Assembly: GCF_012396365.1 (NCBI RefSeq)
Contig: NZ_JAAXPG010000031.1
Span: forward strand, 22,145 to 86,144
Length of the DNA: 64,000 bases
Source of the DNA: Nocardiopsis alborubida
GTDB lineage: Bacteria; Actinomycetota; Actinomycetes; Streptosporangiales; Streptosporangiaceae
Reading direction: 5' to 3'
A program made the position numbers and the translations under genes. Under the pieces are notes generated by a model. The model worked only from the letters and a program-made list of their open reading frames with translations, did no database searches and was not told the origin of the DNA. How positions within the stretch are numbered: position 1 is the first letter of the stretch; every line of letters begins with the position of its first letter. Positions 8,189 through 15,103 of this stretch are shown here, one piece after another.

Positions 8189-8365
8189 GTCCTGAGCATG
8201 CCAGAACATGAATGTCTTTCATATTCTCCGTGGGAAAGGGGACGCGGTACCCGTGCGGGGGCGGTCCGCGTACGGCTTCGCGGTAACCGGCCCCCGGTGC
8301 CGCGGGGGCGATACCCTGGGATGTCACGGCTGATCAGCCGTCCGACCCCGGGAGTGGTTCTTTCC

Positions 8366-9253
8366 ATGAGTGAGCGTGAGTACGTTCTGACCCTTTCGTG
8401 CCCCGACAGTCGGGGCATCGTCGCGGCTGTGGCCAACCTGCTGTCCGACCACGGTTGCAACATCACCGAGAGTCAGCAGTACGGCGACCACTACACGGGA
8501 CGCTTCTTCCTGCGGATGCAGTTCGTGGCCGAGCGGGGCGGCGACGGCGTGGTGGGGGAGGACGTCCTGCGCAGCGCCTTCGCGGCGCTCGCGGGCGACT
8601 TCGGCGGCGACGGGGGCGGCGCGTTCGTGGAGTGGACCCTCAGTCCCCGCGACGTGCGCCCGCGCATGATCGTGATGGTGTCCAGGTTCGGCCACTGCCT
8701 CAACGACCTGCTCTACCGCCAGCGCAGCGGCCTGCTGGACGCGGACATCGCCGCCGTGGTCTCCAACCACCCCGACCTGGGGTTCCTGGCCGACTCCTAC
8801 GGCGTGGACTTCCACCACCTGCCGGTCACGGCCGGGAGCAAGAGGGAGCAGGAGGCGCGCCTGCTGGAGCTGGTCGACTCCTACGACGTGGACCTGGTGG
8901 TCCTGGCGCGCTACATGCAGGTGCTCTCCGAGCAGCTGTGCACCAAGATGTCCGGCCGGATCATCAACATCCACCACTCCTTCCTGCCCAGCTTCAAGGG
9001 CGCCCGGCCCTACCACCAGGCCCACGCGCGCGGTGTGAAGCTGATCGGCGCGACCGCCCACTACGTCACCGCCGACCTCGACGAGGGCCCGATCATCGAG
9101 CAGGAGGTGTCCCGGGTGGACCACACGCACAGCCCGGAGCAGCTCACGGCGATCGGCCGGGACCTGGAGTCGGTGGCGCTGGCGCGCGCGGTCAACTGGC
9201 ACGCGCAGCGCCGGGTGCTGCTCAACGGGGACAAGACGGTCATCTTCGGCTGA
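8366..9253 (+). CDS. purU: Formyltetrahydrofolate deformylase
   Basis: PurU hydrolyses 10-formyltetrahydrofolate to formate and tetrahydrofolate, balancing the one-carbon pool. The 295-residue protein has the two expected parts: an N-terminal ACT-type regulatory domain (EYVLTLSCPDSRGIVAAVAN, residues 4-23) and a C-terminal formyl-transferase/hydrolase domain containing NIHHSFLPSFKGARPY, the substrate-binding and catalytic signature. The ending DKTVIFG is typical for PurU. The start is ATG 8366 with GGGAG ten bases upstream; a much longer open frame upstream is an artefact of GC bias. One-carbon metabolism also features in the glycine cleavage genes at 20-24 kb, but they are not linked in an operon. 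Confidence 0.95.
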   Translation: MSEREYVLTLSCPDSRGIVAAVANLLSDHGCNITESQQYGDHYTGRFFLRMQFVAERGGDGVVGEDVLRSAFAALAGDFGGDGGGAFVEWTLSPRDVRPRMIVMVSRFGHCLNDLLYRQRSGLLDADIAAVVSNHPDLGFLADSYGVDFHHLPVTAGSKREQEARLLELVDSYDVDLVVLARYMQVLSEQLCTKMSGRIINIHHSFLPSFKGARPYHQAHARGVKLIGATAHYVTADLDEGPIIEQEVSRVDHTHSPEQLTAIGRDLESVALARAVNWHAQRRVLLNGDKTVIFG

Positions 9254-9290
9254 GCCGGACGCCCGCCGCACGTCGGCGGGGAGTGGCTTC

Positions 9291-9327
9291 CGCACGGGGG
9301 CGCCCGCGGGCGCCCCCCGTGCGTTTT
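9291..9327 (+). terminator. Rho-independent terminator after purU
   Basis: CGCACGGGGGCGCC (9291-9304) pairs with GGCGCCCCCCGTGCG (9309-9323) with one bulged C, followed by TTTT. This is the most canonical terminator in the window. Confidence 0.8.
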
Positions 9328-9416
9328 CCTGCCCAGGTCAGGTTCTCGACGCTGTTTTGGGTCGAGGATGGGGCTGTCGTTGCCCGTTCCGACCAGGAAA
9401 AATTACTCACAGTACC

Positions 9417-9445
9417 TTGTCCGCTACAGTGTGTATGTATATGGT
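9417..9445 (+). promoter_or_regulatory. Predicted promoter of the Asp23/AmaP operon
   Basis: TTGTCC (9417-9422) and TATGGT (9440-9445) are separated by 17 bases in a locally AT-rich stretch, giving a leader of about 155 bases to the GTG at 9608. A CTCGAC/GTCGAG inverted repeat (9345-9350, 9361-9366) lies upstream. The rest of the 354-base gap between purU and the operon holds only the purU terminator. Confidence 0.5.
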
Positions 9446-9607
9446 GTGATCAGTTCGACATCCTTCCGGCCATGACACGGGCTCGGGTTTCGGTCCGGCC
9501 CTCTGGGAGGGCACATCCGCCGGGAAGGCGCGGGGAGCGGTCAGGGGGACGCCCCCAGGGGGCGTCGGAACCGCCCGTGCGGCCCGCACACTGCGTAGGG
9601 GGACCCA

Positions 9608-10090
9608 GTGACGGACATGAGGACCGAGACCAAGGTGCCGGGAGCCCGCGAGTCGGGCCGGACGAACCGGGGGGACTCCTCGCGGGAGGAGGGCGGGCGC
9701 ACCCAGATCGCGGACGGCGTGGTCGCCAAGATCGCCGGAATGGCCGCGCGCGAGATCGGCGGCGTGCACGCCATGGGCGGCGGGACCGCGCGTGCCGTCG
9801 GCGCCGTCAGGGACGCGGTGACCCGGGGCGGCGGCGAGAGCGGTTCGGTCTCGCGGGGCGTCTCGGTCGAGGTGGGCGAGCGCCAGGCAGCCGTCGACAT
9901 CGACCTGGTCGTCGAGTACGGCACCGCCATCCAGGACCTGGCCGCGGCCGTGCGCCGCAACGTCACCTCGGCGGTGGAGCGTATGACGGGGCTGGAGGTC
10001 ACCGAGATCAACATCAAGGTGGACGACATCCACCTGCCCGACGACGACCGAGGCGAGGACGACGGCGAGTCCGCGCCCCGGGTCCAGTGA
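9608..10090 (+). CDS. Asp23/Gls24 family envelope stress protein
   Basis: This 160-residue protein has a charged N-terminus, then an Asp23/Gls24 domain (about residues 35-145). The signature runs from GRTQIADGVVAKIAGMAARE to VTEINIKVDDIHLPD, and it ends acidic. In Firmicutes these proteins assemble on membrane anchors of the AmaP type and respond to alkaline or envelope stress; the role in actinomycetes is presumed similar. It starts at GTG 9608 after a GGGGGA site. It is the first gene of a six-gene operon (9608-12213), and the next gene overlaps it at TGATG. Confidence 0.82.
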   Translation: MTDMRTETKVPGARESGRTNRGDSSREEGGRTQIADGVVAKIAGMAAREIGGVHAMGGGTARAVGAVRDAVTRGGGESGSVSRGVSVEVGERQAAVDIDLVVEYGTAIQDLAAAVRRNVTSAVERMTGLEVTEINIKVDDIHLPDDDRGEDDGESAPRVQ

Positions 10091-10410
10091 TGGCGGCCGC
10101 CGACGAGGACCCGGGCGAGGTCGCCCGGCGCCTGGTGGAGGAGACCGAGCGCTCTCCGGACGTGGTGGAGCTGTCCTCGGGGGGTTTCGGAACACTGACC
10201 ACGCCCGTCCCCGGGGGACGGGTCCTCGGGGTGGCGGTACGCGCCGACAGCGTCGAGGTCGGCGTCGTGGTCCGGTTCGGGCGGCCCCTGCCGGAGATCG
10301 CCGCCGATCTGCGCCGCGACCTGACCCCGATCGCCGGGGGCCGTACCGTCCACGTGTCCGTGGAGGACGTGGTCGCGGGACTGCGGGACGGCGCACGGGC
10401 GGGCGGTTGA
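10090..10410 (+). CDS. Hypothetical protein in Asp23 operon
   Basis: This is a 106-residue soluble, acidic protein (MAAADEDPGEVARRLVEE) with no membrane segment and no family I can name. A beta-rich middle (GVAVRADSVEVGVVVRF) followed by ADLRRDLTPIAGG resembles the alternating fold of Asp23 domains, so it may be a shortened relative (weak inference). Its ATG overlaps the TGA of the preceding Asp23 gene, showing translational coupling. It is likely part of the same membrane stress assembly. Confidence 0.7.
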   Translation: MAAADEDPGEVARRLVEETERSPDVVELSSGGFGTLTTPVPGGRVLGVAVRADSVEVGVVVRFGRPLPEIAADLRRDLTPIAGGRTVHVSVEDVVAGLRDGARAGG

Positions 10411-10447
10411 GCAGGCAGCATCGGGTGCTGGACAAGAGGGGGAAGCC

Positions 10448-10621
10448 ATGTGGCCCATCGTCGGACTGTCCTACGGGACGGTACTGGGTCTGGCCGCCGC
10501 GTTCGGCGGGTTCACGGCCTTCGCGCTGGTCCTGGTCCTGGGGATCGCGGGGTTCGTCGCCGGTCGGGCGATGGAGGGCGAGATCGACCTCACCGCGATG
10601 TTCTCGCGGCGCTCCGCCTGA
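10448..10621 (+). CDS. Small two-helix membrane protein, DUF2273-like
   Basis: This 57-residue open frame (MWPIVGLSYGTVLGLAAAFG at its start) consists of almost continuous hydrophobic sequence followed by GRAMEGEIDLTAMFSRRSA. It is preceded by GAGGGGGAAGCC, a strong Shine-Dalgarno. Small integral membrane proteins of the DUF2273 type regularly accompany Asp23 and AmaP genes, and the ending resembles that family. It is shorter than common ORF length cut-offs and easily missed. Probably a membrane component of the Asp23 complex. Confidence 0.72.
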   Translation: MWPIVGLSYGTVLGLAAAFGGFTAFALVLVLGIAGFVAGRAMEGEIDLTAMFSRRSA

Positions 10622-10638
10622 GATGTGAGGGAGCGGAC

Positions 10639-11013
10639 GTGGCCGGAGTACGGACCAGCACGGTTCCCCGACAGAGGGAACGCCCGGGCGACGAGGTCGC
10701 CCGGGAGCGGACCGGGGGCGGGGGAGACCGCGACCCGGGCGGCCGCACCGTCATCGAGCCCGGTGTGGTCGAGAAGGCGGCCGCGCGTGCGGTCCGCGAG
10801 GTCCCCGGCGCCCTCCCCGCCCGGTCGCGCACGGCGCGGGCCCGGGTGAGCGGCGAGGTCGTGCTGCTCAGGCTGCGGATCGGCGTCCACTATCCGCACT
10901 CCGTGCGCGAGGTCGCCGCACGGGTGCGCGGGCACGTGGGGCAGCGGGTCGAGCGGATCACCGGGAAGCGGGTCCACCACATCGACATCGAGATCACGGA
11001 GTTGGTGCGCTGA
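10639..11013 (+). CDS. Second Asp23/Gls24 family protein
   Basis: This 124-residue protein has a polar, arginine-rich N-terminus (about 40 residues), then an Asp23-like domain beginning RTVIEPGVVEKAAARAVREV and ending GKRVHHIDIEITEL. This mirrors the first Asp23 protein in the operon, whose domain ends VTEINIKVDDIHL. The start is GTG 10639 with GAGGGAG upstream. The next gene starts two bases after its stop. Two paralogues in one operon may form a hetero-oligomer (inference). Confidence 0.75.
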   Translation: MAGVRTSTVPRQRERPGDEVARERTGGGGDRDPGGRTVIEPGVVEKAAARAVREVPGALPARSRTARARVSGEVVLLRLRIGVHYPHSVREVAARVRGHVGQRVERITGKRVHHIDIEITELVR

Positions 11014-11014
11014 C

Positions 11015-11620
11015 ATGACCACCGTGGAAGAGGTGCTCGGACGCCCCGACCAGGGCGTCGACCGCCGGGCCAGGCGGGTGGCCGTCCACACGTTCCGTCC
11101 GCGGCGGTCCTGGCCCGCGGTGATCACGGGCCTCGTGATCCTCCTGGTGGCCGTCGTGGCCGCCGCCGAGGTGATCTCGGCCCTGGCGGGGAGCCCGCTG
11201 GGTCTGATCCCGGTCGGTGCGGCCAGCGGGTACGCGGCGACCACGACCTGGTCGATGCCGTCGGTGCAGATCGCCTCGGCGGTCCTGGCGCTGATCGGAC
11301 TGGCCCTGATCGTGGCCGCCCTGGCCCCCGGCCGGGGGCGCTGGACGGCGCTGCGCACCGACGACCCCGCCCTGGTGGTGGGGTTGACCCGGCCCGCGCT
11401 GCGCCGGGCGGTGGCCGCCGCGGCCGAGGACGTCAGCGGCGTCGACGGCGTGCACGTGACGGTGCGCGGCAACAGGATCCGGGTGCACGCGCGCACCGGG
11501 ATGCGCAGGTCGGCGGGGCTGCCCGCCGAGGTGACCGCGGCCGTGGAGCGGCGGTTGGAGGAGCTGGCGCCGCTGCGCAGCATGCGGATCGCCACCCACG
11601 TGCGGTACGCGGAGGGTTGA
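11015..11620 (+). CDS. DUF6286 family membrane protein
   Basis: This 201-residue protein has two transmembrane segments (about residues 33-53 and 85-108). A soluble C-terminal domain (about 120-200) includes the conserved element GLTRPALRRAVAAAAEDVSG and VRGNRIRVHARTG. The DUF6286 label is from recollection of this domain in actinomycete Asp23 clusters. The C-terminal domain resembles the short alpha/beta domain of AmaP. The start ATG 11015 overlaps the end of the second Asp23 gene in TGACATGA. Likely a membrane anchor within the envelope stress complex. Confidence 0.75.
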   Translation: MTTVEEVLGRPDQGVDRRARRVAVHTFRPRRSWPAVITGLVILLVAVVAAAEVISALAGSPLGLIPVGAASGYAATTTWSMPSVQIASAVLALIGLALIVAALAPGRGRWTALRTDDPALVVGLTRPALRRAVAAAAEDVSGVDGVHVTVRGNRIRVHARTGMRRSAGLPAEVTAAVERRLEELAPLRSMRIATHVRYAEG

Positions 11621-11622
11621 CC

Positions 11623-12213
11623 ATGGCTGGTGACAGGTCGCGCAGGTCGGCGCGGGGGAACCGTTGGGGGCTGGCGGTCGTGGGCGCGGCGCTGCTCGCC
11701 GCCGGACTGGTGTCGCTGGCCGCGGGACGCGGCCTGTTCGGCGGGGGAGCGGCCGACAGCGCCCTGCTCGGTCCCGGGGTCCGGGAGGCACTCGACCAGC
11801 AGTGGGTGCCCTACGCGGTGGTCGCGGTGGCCTTCGTCGCCGGTTTCCTGGCCCTGCGCTGGCTGATGGCCCAGGGACTCAACGACACGGTGGGGCGCCT
11901 GGTCCTGGAGCGCGGAGACCAGGGGCGGTTGGAGATGTCCGAGAACGTGGCGCGCGGGGCCCTGGAGCAGGAGGTCGCCGACTACCCGGGTGTGCGCCGC
12001 GCCCGCGCACGGCTGACCGAGTCCGCCGATGCGCCGCACCTGCGGTTGGCGCTGACCCTGGACGACGACGCGGACGTGGCCGGGGTGTGGCGGCGGGTGA
12101 GCTCGGAGGCGCTGGCCAACCTGCGCCGGGCGCTGGATCTGGAGCAGGTGCCGGCCGTCGTGCGGATGTCGATGACGGCACCGGCCAAGAACCCGCGGCG
12201 CAGCCTGGCCTGA
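11623..12213 (+). CDS. amaP: AmaP-like alkaline shock membrane anchor protein
   Basis: This 196-residue protein has two membrane helices (about residues 16-35 and 63-82) with a short external loop. A cytoplasmic C-terminal domain follows, in which LEQEVADYPGVRRARARL and LRLALTLDDDADV match the AmaP pattern. In Staphylococcus AmaP tethers Asp23 to the membrane; the neighbouring Asp23 paralogues support the same role here. The start is ATG 11623, three bases after the previous stop (TGACCATG), so the TTG at 11617 is not needed. It is the last gene of the operon. Confidence 0.78.
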   Translation: MAGDRSRRSARGNRWGLAVVGAALLAAGLVSLAAGRGLFGGGAADSALLGPGVREALDQQWVPYAVVAVAFVAGFLALRWLMAQGLNDTVGRLVLERGDQGRLEMSENVARGALEQEVADYPGVRRARARLTESADAPHLRLALTLDDDADVAGVWRRVSSEALANLRRALDLEQVPAVVRMSMTAPAKNPRRSLA

Positions 12214-12256
12214 GCAGGTGCCGCGGATTGTCTGTACCCGCTGTTAGTTTCGCCAC

Positions 12257-12658
12257 ATGACTCGAATGACCTTCGTGAACCTGCCCGTCAAGAGCGTCGA
12301 CGCCACCCGCGAGTTCTTCAGCGCGCTGGGTTTCGGCTACGACGAGGCCTTCTCCGACGACAAGGCGCTGTGCATGGTCGTCAGCGACCAATCGCGCGTC
12401 CTGTTCCTGTCCGAACCCTTCTTCGCGGAGTTCACGCCCTCGGGGATAGCCGACACCTCCGCGGGCGCCGAGGTGATCACCTGCCTGAGCGCCGACAGCC
12501 GCGAGGACGTCGACCGGATCGCGGAGGCCGCCGCCGTGGCCGGGGCGACCCACGCCAGGAGTACCGAGCACACCGGCATGTACTCGCGCTCCTTCGCCGA
12601 CCCCGACGGCCACCTGTGGGAGTTCCTGTACATGGACGCGACCGCCACCATCTCCTGA
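12257..12658 (+). CDS. VOC family (glyoxalase-like) protein
   Basis: This 133-residue single-domain protein has the vicinal-oxygen-chelate fold: an N-terminal strand TFVNLPVKSVDATREFFSAL, then a central strand, then FADPDGHLWEFLYMD at the end, with the last metal-ligand-type glutamate in WEF. Members include glyoxalases, thiol transferases and lactoylglutathione lyase-like proteins of unknown substrate. No Shine-Dalgarno is visible before ATG 12257, and a TTAGTT sits eight bases upstream, so the message may be leaderless. It converges on the amidohydrolase gene. Confidence 0.85.
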   Translation: MTRMTFVNLPVKSVDATREFFSALGFGYDEAFSDDKALCMVVSDQSRVLFLSEPFFAEFTPSGIADTSAGAEVITCLSADSREDVDRIAEAAAVAGATHARSTEHTGMYSRSFADPDGHLWEFLYMDATATIS

Positions 12659-12662
12659 ACGG

Positions 12663-12696
12663 CGGCGGGCGCGGGCTCCGGGACCCGCGCCCGCCG
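12663..12696. terminator. Bidirectional hairpin terminator
   Basis: CGGCGGGCGCGGG (12663-12675) pairs perfectly over 13 bp with CCCGCGCCCGCCG (12684-12696). It lies between the convergent VOC and amidohydrolase genes. Confidence 0.65.
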
Positions 12697-12702
12697 GTCG
12701 CG

Positions 12703-13959
12703 TCAGCGCACGGCGTCGCGCTCGTGGCGGACCCGGCCGTCGCGCAGCACGGTGCGCACGTTCGACTCAGGCGAGGCCAGGACCCCGATGTCGGCGAGCG
12801 GGTCGCCGTCGACCACCACGAGGTCGGCCCGCGCCCCGTCGCGCAGGGTGCCGACGACCCCCTCCAACCCCAGGAGCCGGGCGGCGTTGACGGTGGCGGC
12901 GCGCAGCACGTCCGCGGCGGGTTGGACCCGGCCGCGGATGGCGAACTCCTGGCTCTGGCGGTCCTGCATGCCGCCGAGCAGGTCGCTGCCGAAGACCAGG
13001 TTCACCCCGGCCTCGTGGGCCATGCGCAGGGCGTCCAGACCCCGGCTGAGCACGGTGTCCACCTTGGCCTGGCTGGCCGCGGGCAGCCCGTTGGCAGCCC
13101 CCTGGAGGGAGAGCTCCTGGTAGGTGACGAGGGTGGGCACCAGGTAGGCGTCGTGCTCCAGGAACAGCTCGACGCTGCTCTCGTCGATGAGGTTGCCGTG
13201 CTCGATGCAGCGCACGCCGAGCCGGAGCCCGCGGTTGACGGCACGGGCGGTGTAGGCGTGGCCGGTCACGTAGCGGTTGGCCGCCTCGGCCTCCTCCACC
13301 ACGGCCCGGATCTCGTCCTCGGAGGACTGGGTGGAGTCGATGCGGTCGGTGGGGGAGGCCACACCGCCCGAGAGCATGATCTTGAGGTGGTGGGCGCCGG
13401 TGCGCAGCTGCTCGCGGGCCGCGCGGCGGAACTCCACGGGCCCGTCGCAGACGATGCCCGCCCCGGGGCAGCAGGCGTGGGTGTCGTTGCCCTGGCGTCC
13501 GGGCGCGCGGAAGTCGCCGTGGCCGCCGGTCTGCGACAGCGCCTTGCCGCCGAACATGAGTCGGGGGCCGTCGACGAGCCCCTCCTCGACCGCCCTGGCC
13601 AGACCCCAGTCGCCCCCGGCGACGTCGCGGACGGTGGTGAAGCCGCGCCTGAGCATGGCGCTCAGGGAACGGCCCGCGTAGCTGGCGACGTAGGAGGGCG
13701 ACTCGTCCATCGCGGCGCCGAGGTCGGCGCTGAAGGCGGTCGGATGCACGTGGGCGTCGATCAGGCCCGGCATGAGGGTGGCCCCCGCCAGGTCCACGGT
13801 CGGTACCTGCGGGCCCACCTCGGGCGGGGTGCCCGGGCCGCTGCCCGCGATGAGGCCGTCCCGCACCAGGAGCCAGGAGCCGGGCGTCCGCGTCCCCGCC
13901 TCGGGGTCGAGCAGTCCGGCGCCCGTGAAGAGGATGTGCGGTTCTGACTGGCGGGTCAT
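12703..13959 (-). CDS. Metal-dependent amidohydrolase (imidazolonepropionase/prolidase-like)
   Basis: This 418-residue amidohydrolase-superfamily enzyme has the metal ligands in order: DAHVHP (HxH, near residue 67), a catalytic-site lysine region HHLKIMLSGG (the likely carboxylated lysine), VTGHAYTARA, CIEHGN and the late aspartate in FGSDLLGG. The C-terminal beta-sandwich ends GARADLVVVDGDPL. Closest subgroup by eye is the Xaa-Pro dipeptidase/imidazolonepropionase-like set; the substrate may be a cyclic dipeptide or an N-acyl amino acid (inference). It starts at ATG 13959 with a GGAGG site. A TGCAA-N6-TTGCA dyad 28 bases upstream is shared with the symporter gene, so both should answer to the RpiR regulator between them. 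Confidence 0.85.
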   Translation of the reverse strand: MTRQSEPHILFTGAGLLDPEAGTRTPGSWLLVRDGLIAGSGPGTPPEVGPQVPTVDLAGATLMPGLIDAHVHPTAFSADLGAAMDESPSYVASYAGRSLSAMLRRGFTTVRDVAGGDWGLARAVEEGLVDGPRLMFGGKALSQTGGHGDFRAPGRQGNDTHACCPGAGIVCDGPVEFRRAAREQLRTGAHHLKIMLSGGVASPTDRIDSTQSSEDEIRAVVEEAEAANRYVTGHAYTARAVNRGLRLGVRCIEHGNLIDESSVELFLEHDAYLVPTLVTYQELSLQGAANGLPAASQAKVDTVLSRGLDALRMAHEAGVNLVFGSDLLGGMQDRQSQEFAIRGRVQPAADVLRAATVNAARLLGLEGVVGTLRDGARADLVVVDGDPLADIGVLASPESNVRTVLRDGRVRHERDAVR

Positions 13960-13986
13960 GGATACCTCCGTCGGGGTTCGCGTTGT

Positions 13987-14002
13987 TGCAATATATGTTG
14001 CA
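13987..14002. promoter_or_regulatory. Operator 1 (TGCAA-N6-TTGCA), amidohydrolase/RpiR promoter region
   Basis: The 16-bp dyad TGCAATATATGTTGCA has perfect 5-bp arms. It lies between the divergent amidohydrolase (start 13959) and rpiR-type (start 14081) genes. The same dyad recurs at 14984-14999. Confidence 0.65.
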
Positions 14003-14080
14003 TCACGGCGGAGGGGCCACCCCTCGGGGGTGGTATCGCTTGGGTGGCGGCGCGGTCCGGGGCGCCGGGACGGAGGGGTG

Positions 14081-14914
14081 ATGGCGGACTGGATCGAGGC
14101 CGCGCTCGGCGGCGGACGCCTGGGGCGCGCGGCCGAGCGCGTGGTCAGGGTGCTGCGGGACGAGCCGAGGTTCGCCTCCTACGCGAGCACCGCCGAGCTC
14201 GCCGAACGGGCCGGGGTCAACGTCGCCACGGTCGTGCGGGCCGCGCAGGCCCTCGGTTTCACCGGCTGGCCCGCCCTGCGCGTCGAACTGCGCTCGCGCT
14301 ACCTGGCCTCGCTCAGCGCCGGAGAGGTCCTGGCCGAGCACGCCGGGGCCGACGCCGACCCCGTGCGCGAGGCCTTCCGCGCCGACCGCGAGGGGCTGCG
14401 CGACCTGGAGCGGACCCTGGACCCCGCCCGGGTGCGCGCCCTGGCGGGCGCGGTGCACGGGGCGCGCCGGACGCGGGTGGTGGGCTCGGGCACCTTCGCG
14501 GCGCCGGGCGTGCAGCTCGCGCACGCCGCGGGGATCATGGGCTACGACGTGGAGCGCCTGGAGCTGGGGGGTACCGGCCTGGTCAGCGCGCTGGCGCGGA
14601 TGGGCCCCGGCGACCTGCTGCTGGCGTGCGACCTGTGGCGGCTGCCGGTCGCGCTGCGGTCCGCGGCGCGGGTGGCCCGTGAGCGGTCGGTGCCGGTCGC
14701 GGTGATCACCGACCGCAGGGACTCCCCGCTGGTGGAGGGGGCGGACCACGTGTTGCTGGTGCCCAGCGAGGGCGTGGGCATGTTCCCCTCCCTCACCCCG
14801 GCGATGGCGGTCGTCCACGCGGTGCTGGCCGAGCTGGCCCGCGTCGGCGGGGACGCGGTGCTGGCGGCCGTGCGCGACACCGAGCGGCTCTGGGAGAGTT
14901 CGGAGCTCTTCTGA
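14081..14914 (+). CDS. MurR/RpiR family transcriptional regulator
   Basis: This 277-residue regulator has an N-terminal helix-turn-helix of the RpiR type (about residues 15-75, with STAELAERAGVNVATVVRAA). A C-terminal SIS sugar-isomerase-like domain (about 115-255) includes VVGSGTFAAPGVQLAHAAG and the characteristic VAVITDRRDSPLVEGADHVL. SIS domains bind phosphosugars, but the flanking genes here (amidohydrolase and sodium symporter) suggest an amino-acid-like or ureide-like effector. The start is ATG 14081 directly after GGAGGGGTG; GTG 14078 is an alternative. Matching palindromes on both sides of the gene are its likely binding sites. Confidence 0.87.
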   Translation: MADWIEAALGGGRLGRAAERVVRVLRDEPRFASYASTAELAERAGVNVATVVRAAQALGFTGWPALRVELRSRYLASLSAGEVLAEHAGADADPVREAFRADREGLRDLERTLDPARVRALAGAVHGARRTRVVGSGTFAAPGVQLAHAAGIMGYDVERLELGGTGLVSALARMGPGDLLLACDLWRLPVALRSAARVARERSVPVAVITDRRDSPLVEGADHVLLVPSEGVGMFPSLTPAMAVVHAVLAELARVGGDAVLAAVRDTERLWESSELF

Positions 14915-14961
14915 GTGACGCCGGGGGAAACGACCTGGGACGACGCGGTGACACCACTGTG

Positions 14962-14979
14962 ACGTGATCAGGGTCACGT
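14962..14979. promoter_or_regulatory. CRP/GlxR-like palindrome upstream of the symporter
   Basis: ACGTGA-TCAGGG-TCACGT is a perfect 6+6 dyad. Its GTGA-N6-TCAC core matches the CRP/FNR-family consensus. It lies 4 bases before operator 2 and about 125 bases before the symporter start. Confidence 0.5.
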
Positions 14980-14983
14980 TCAA

Positions 14984-14999
14984 TGCAATAAGTGTTGCA
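14984..14999. promoter_or_regulatory. Operator 2 (TGCAA-N6-TTGCA), symporter promoter region
   Basis: TGCAATAAGTGTTGCA repeats the arms and spacing of operator 1 exactly. It lies 105 bases upstream of the symporter start. Confidence 0.65.
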
Positions 15000-15103
15000 C
15001 TTCACGCGGTGGGGCTGCTTACATGGCCCGGTCGGACCGCCTCCGCTGGCCGGTTCCCTCCGTGCACGTCCCCTGATCCCGAACCTCGCCGCGAAGGTGG
15101 CCC

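Noticed and set aside
12370..13947. A 525-codon plus-strand frame opposite the amidohydrolase
   Set aside because: The minus strand encodes all amidohydrolase metal motifs; the plus frame has no recognisable motif.
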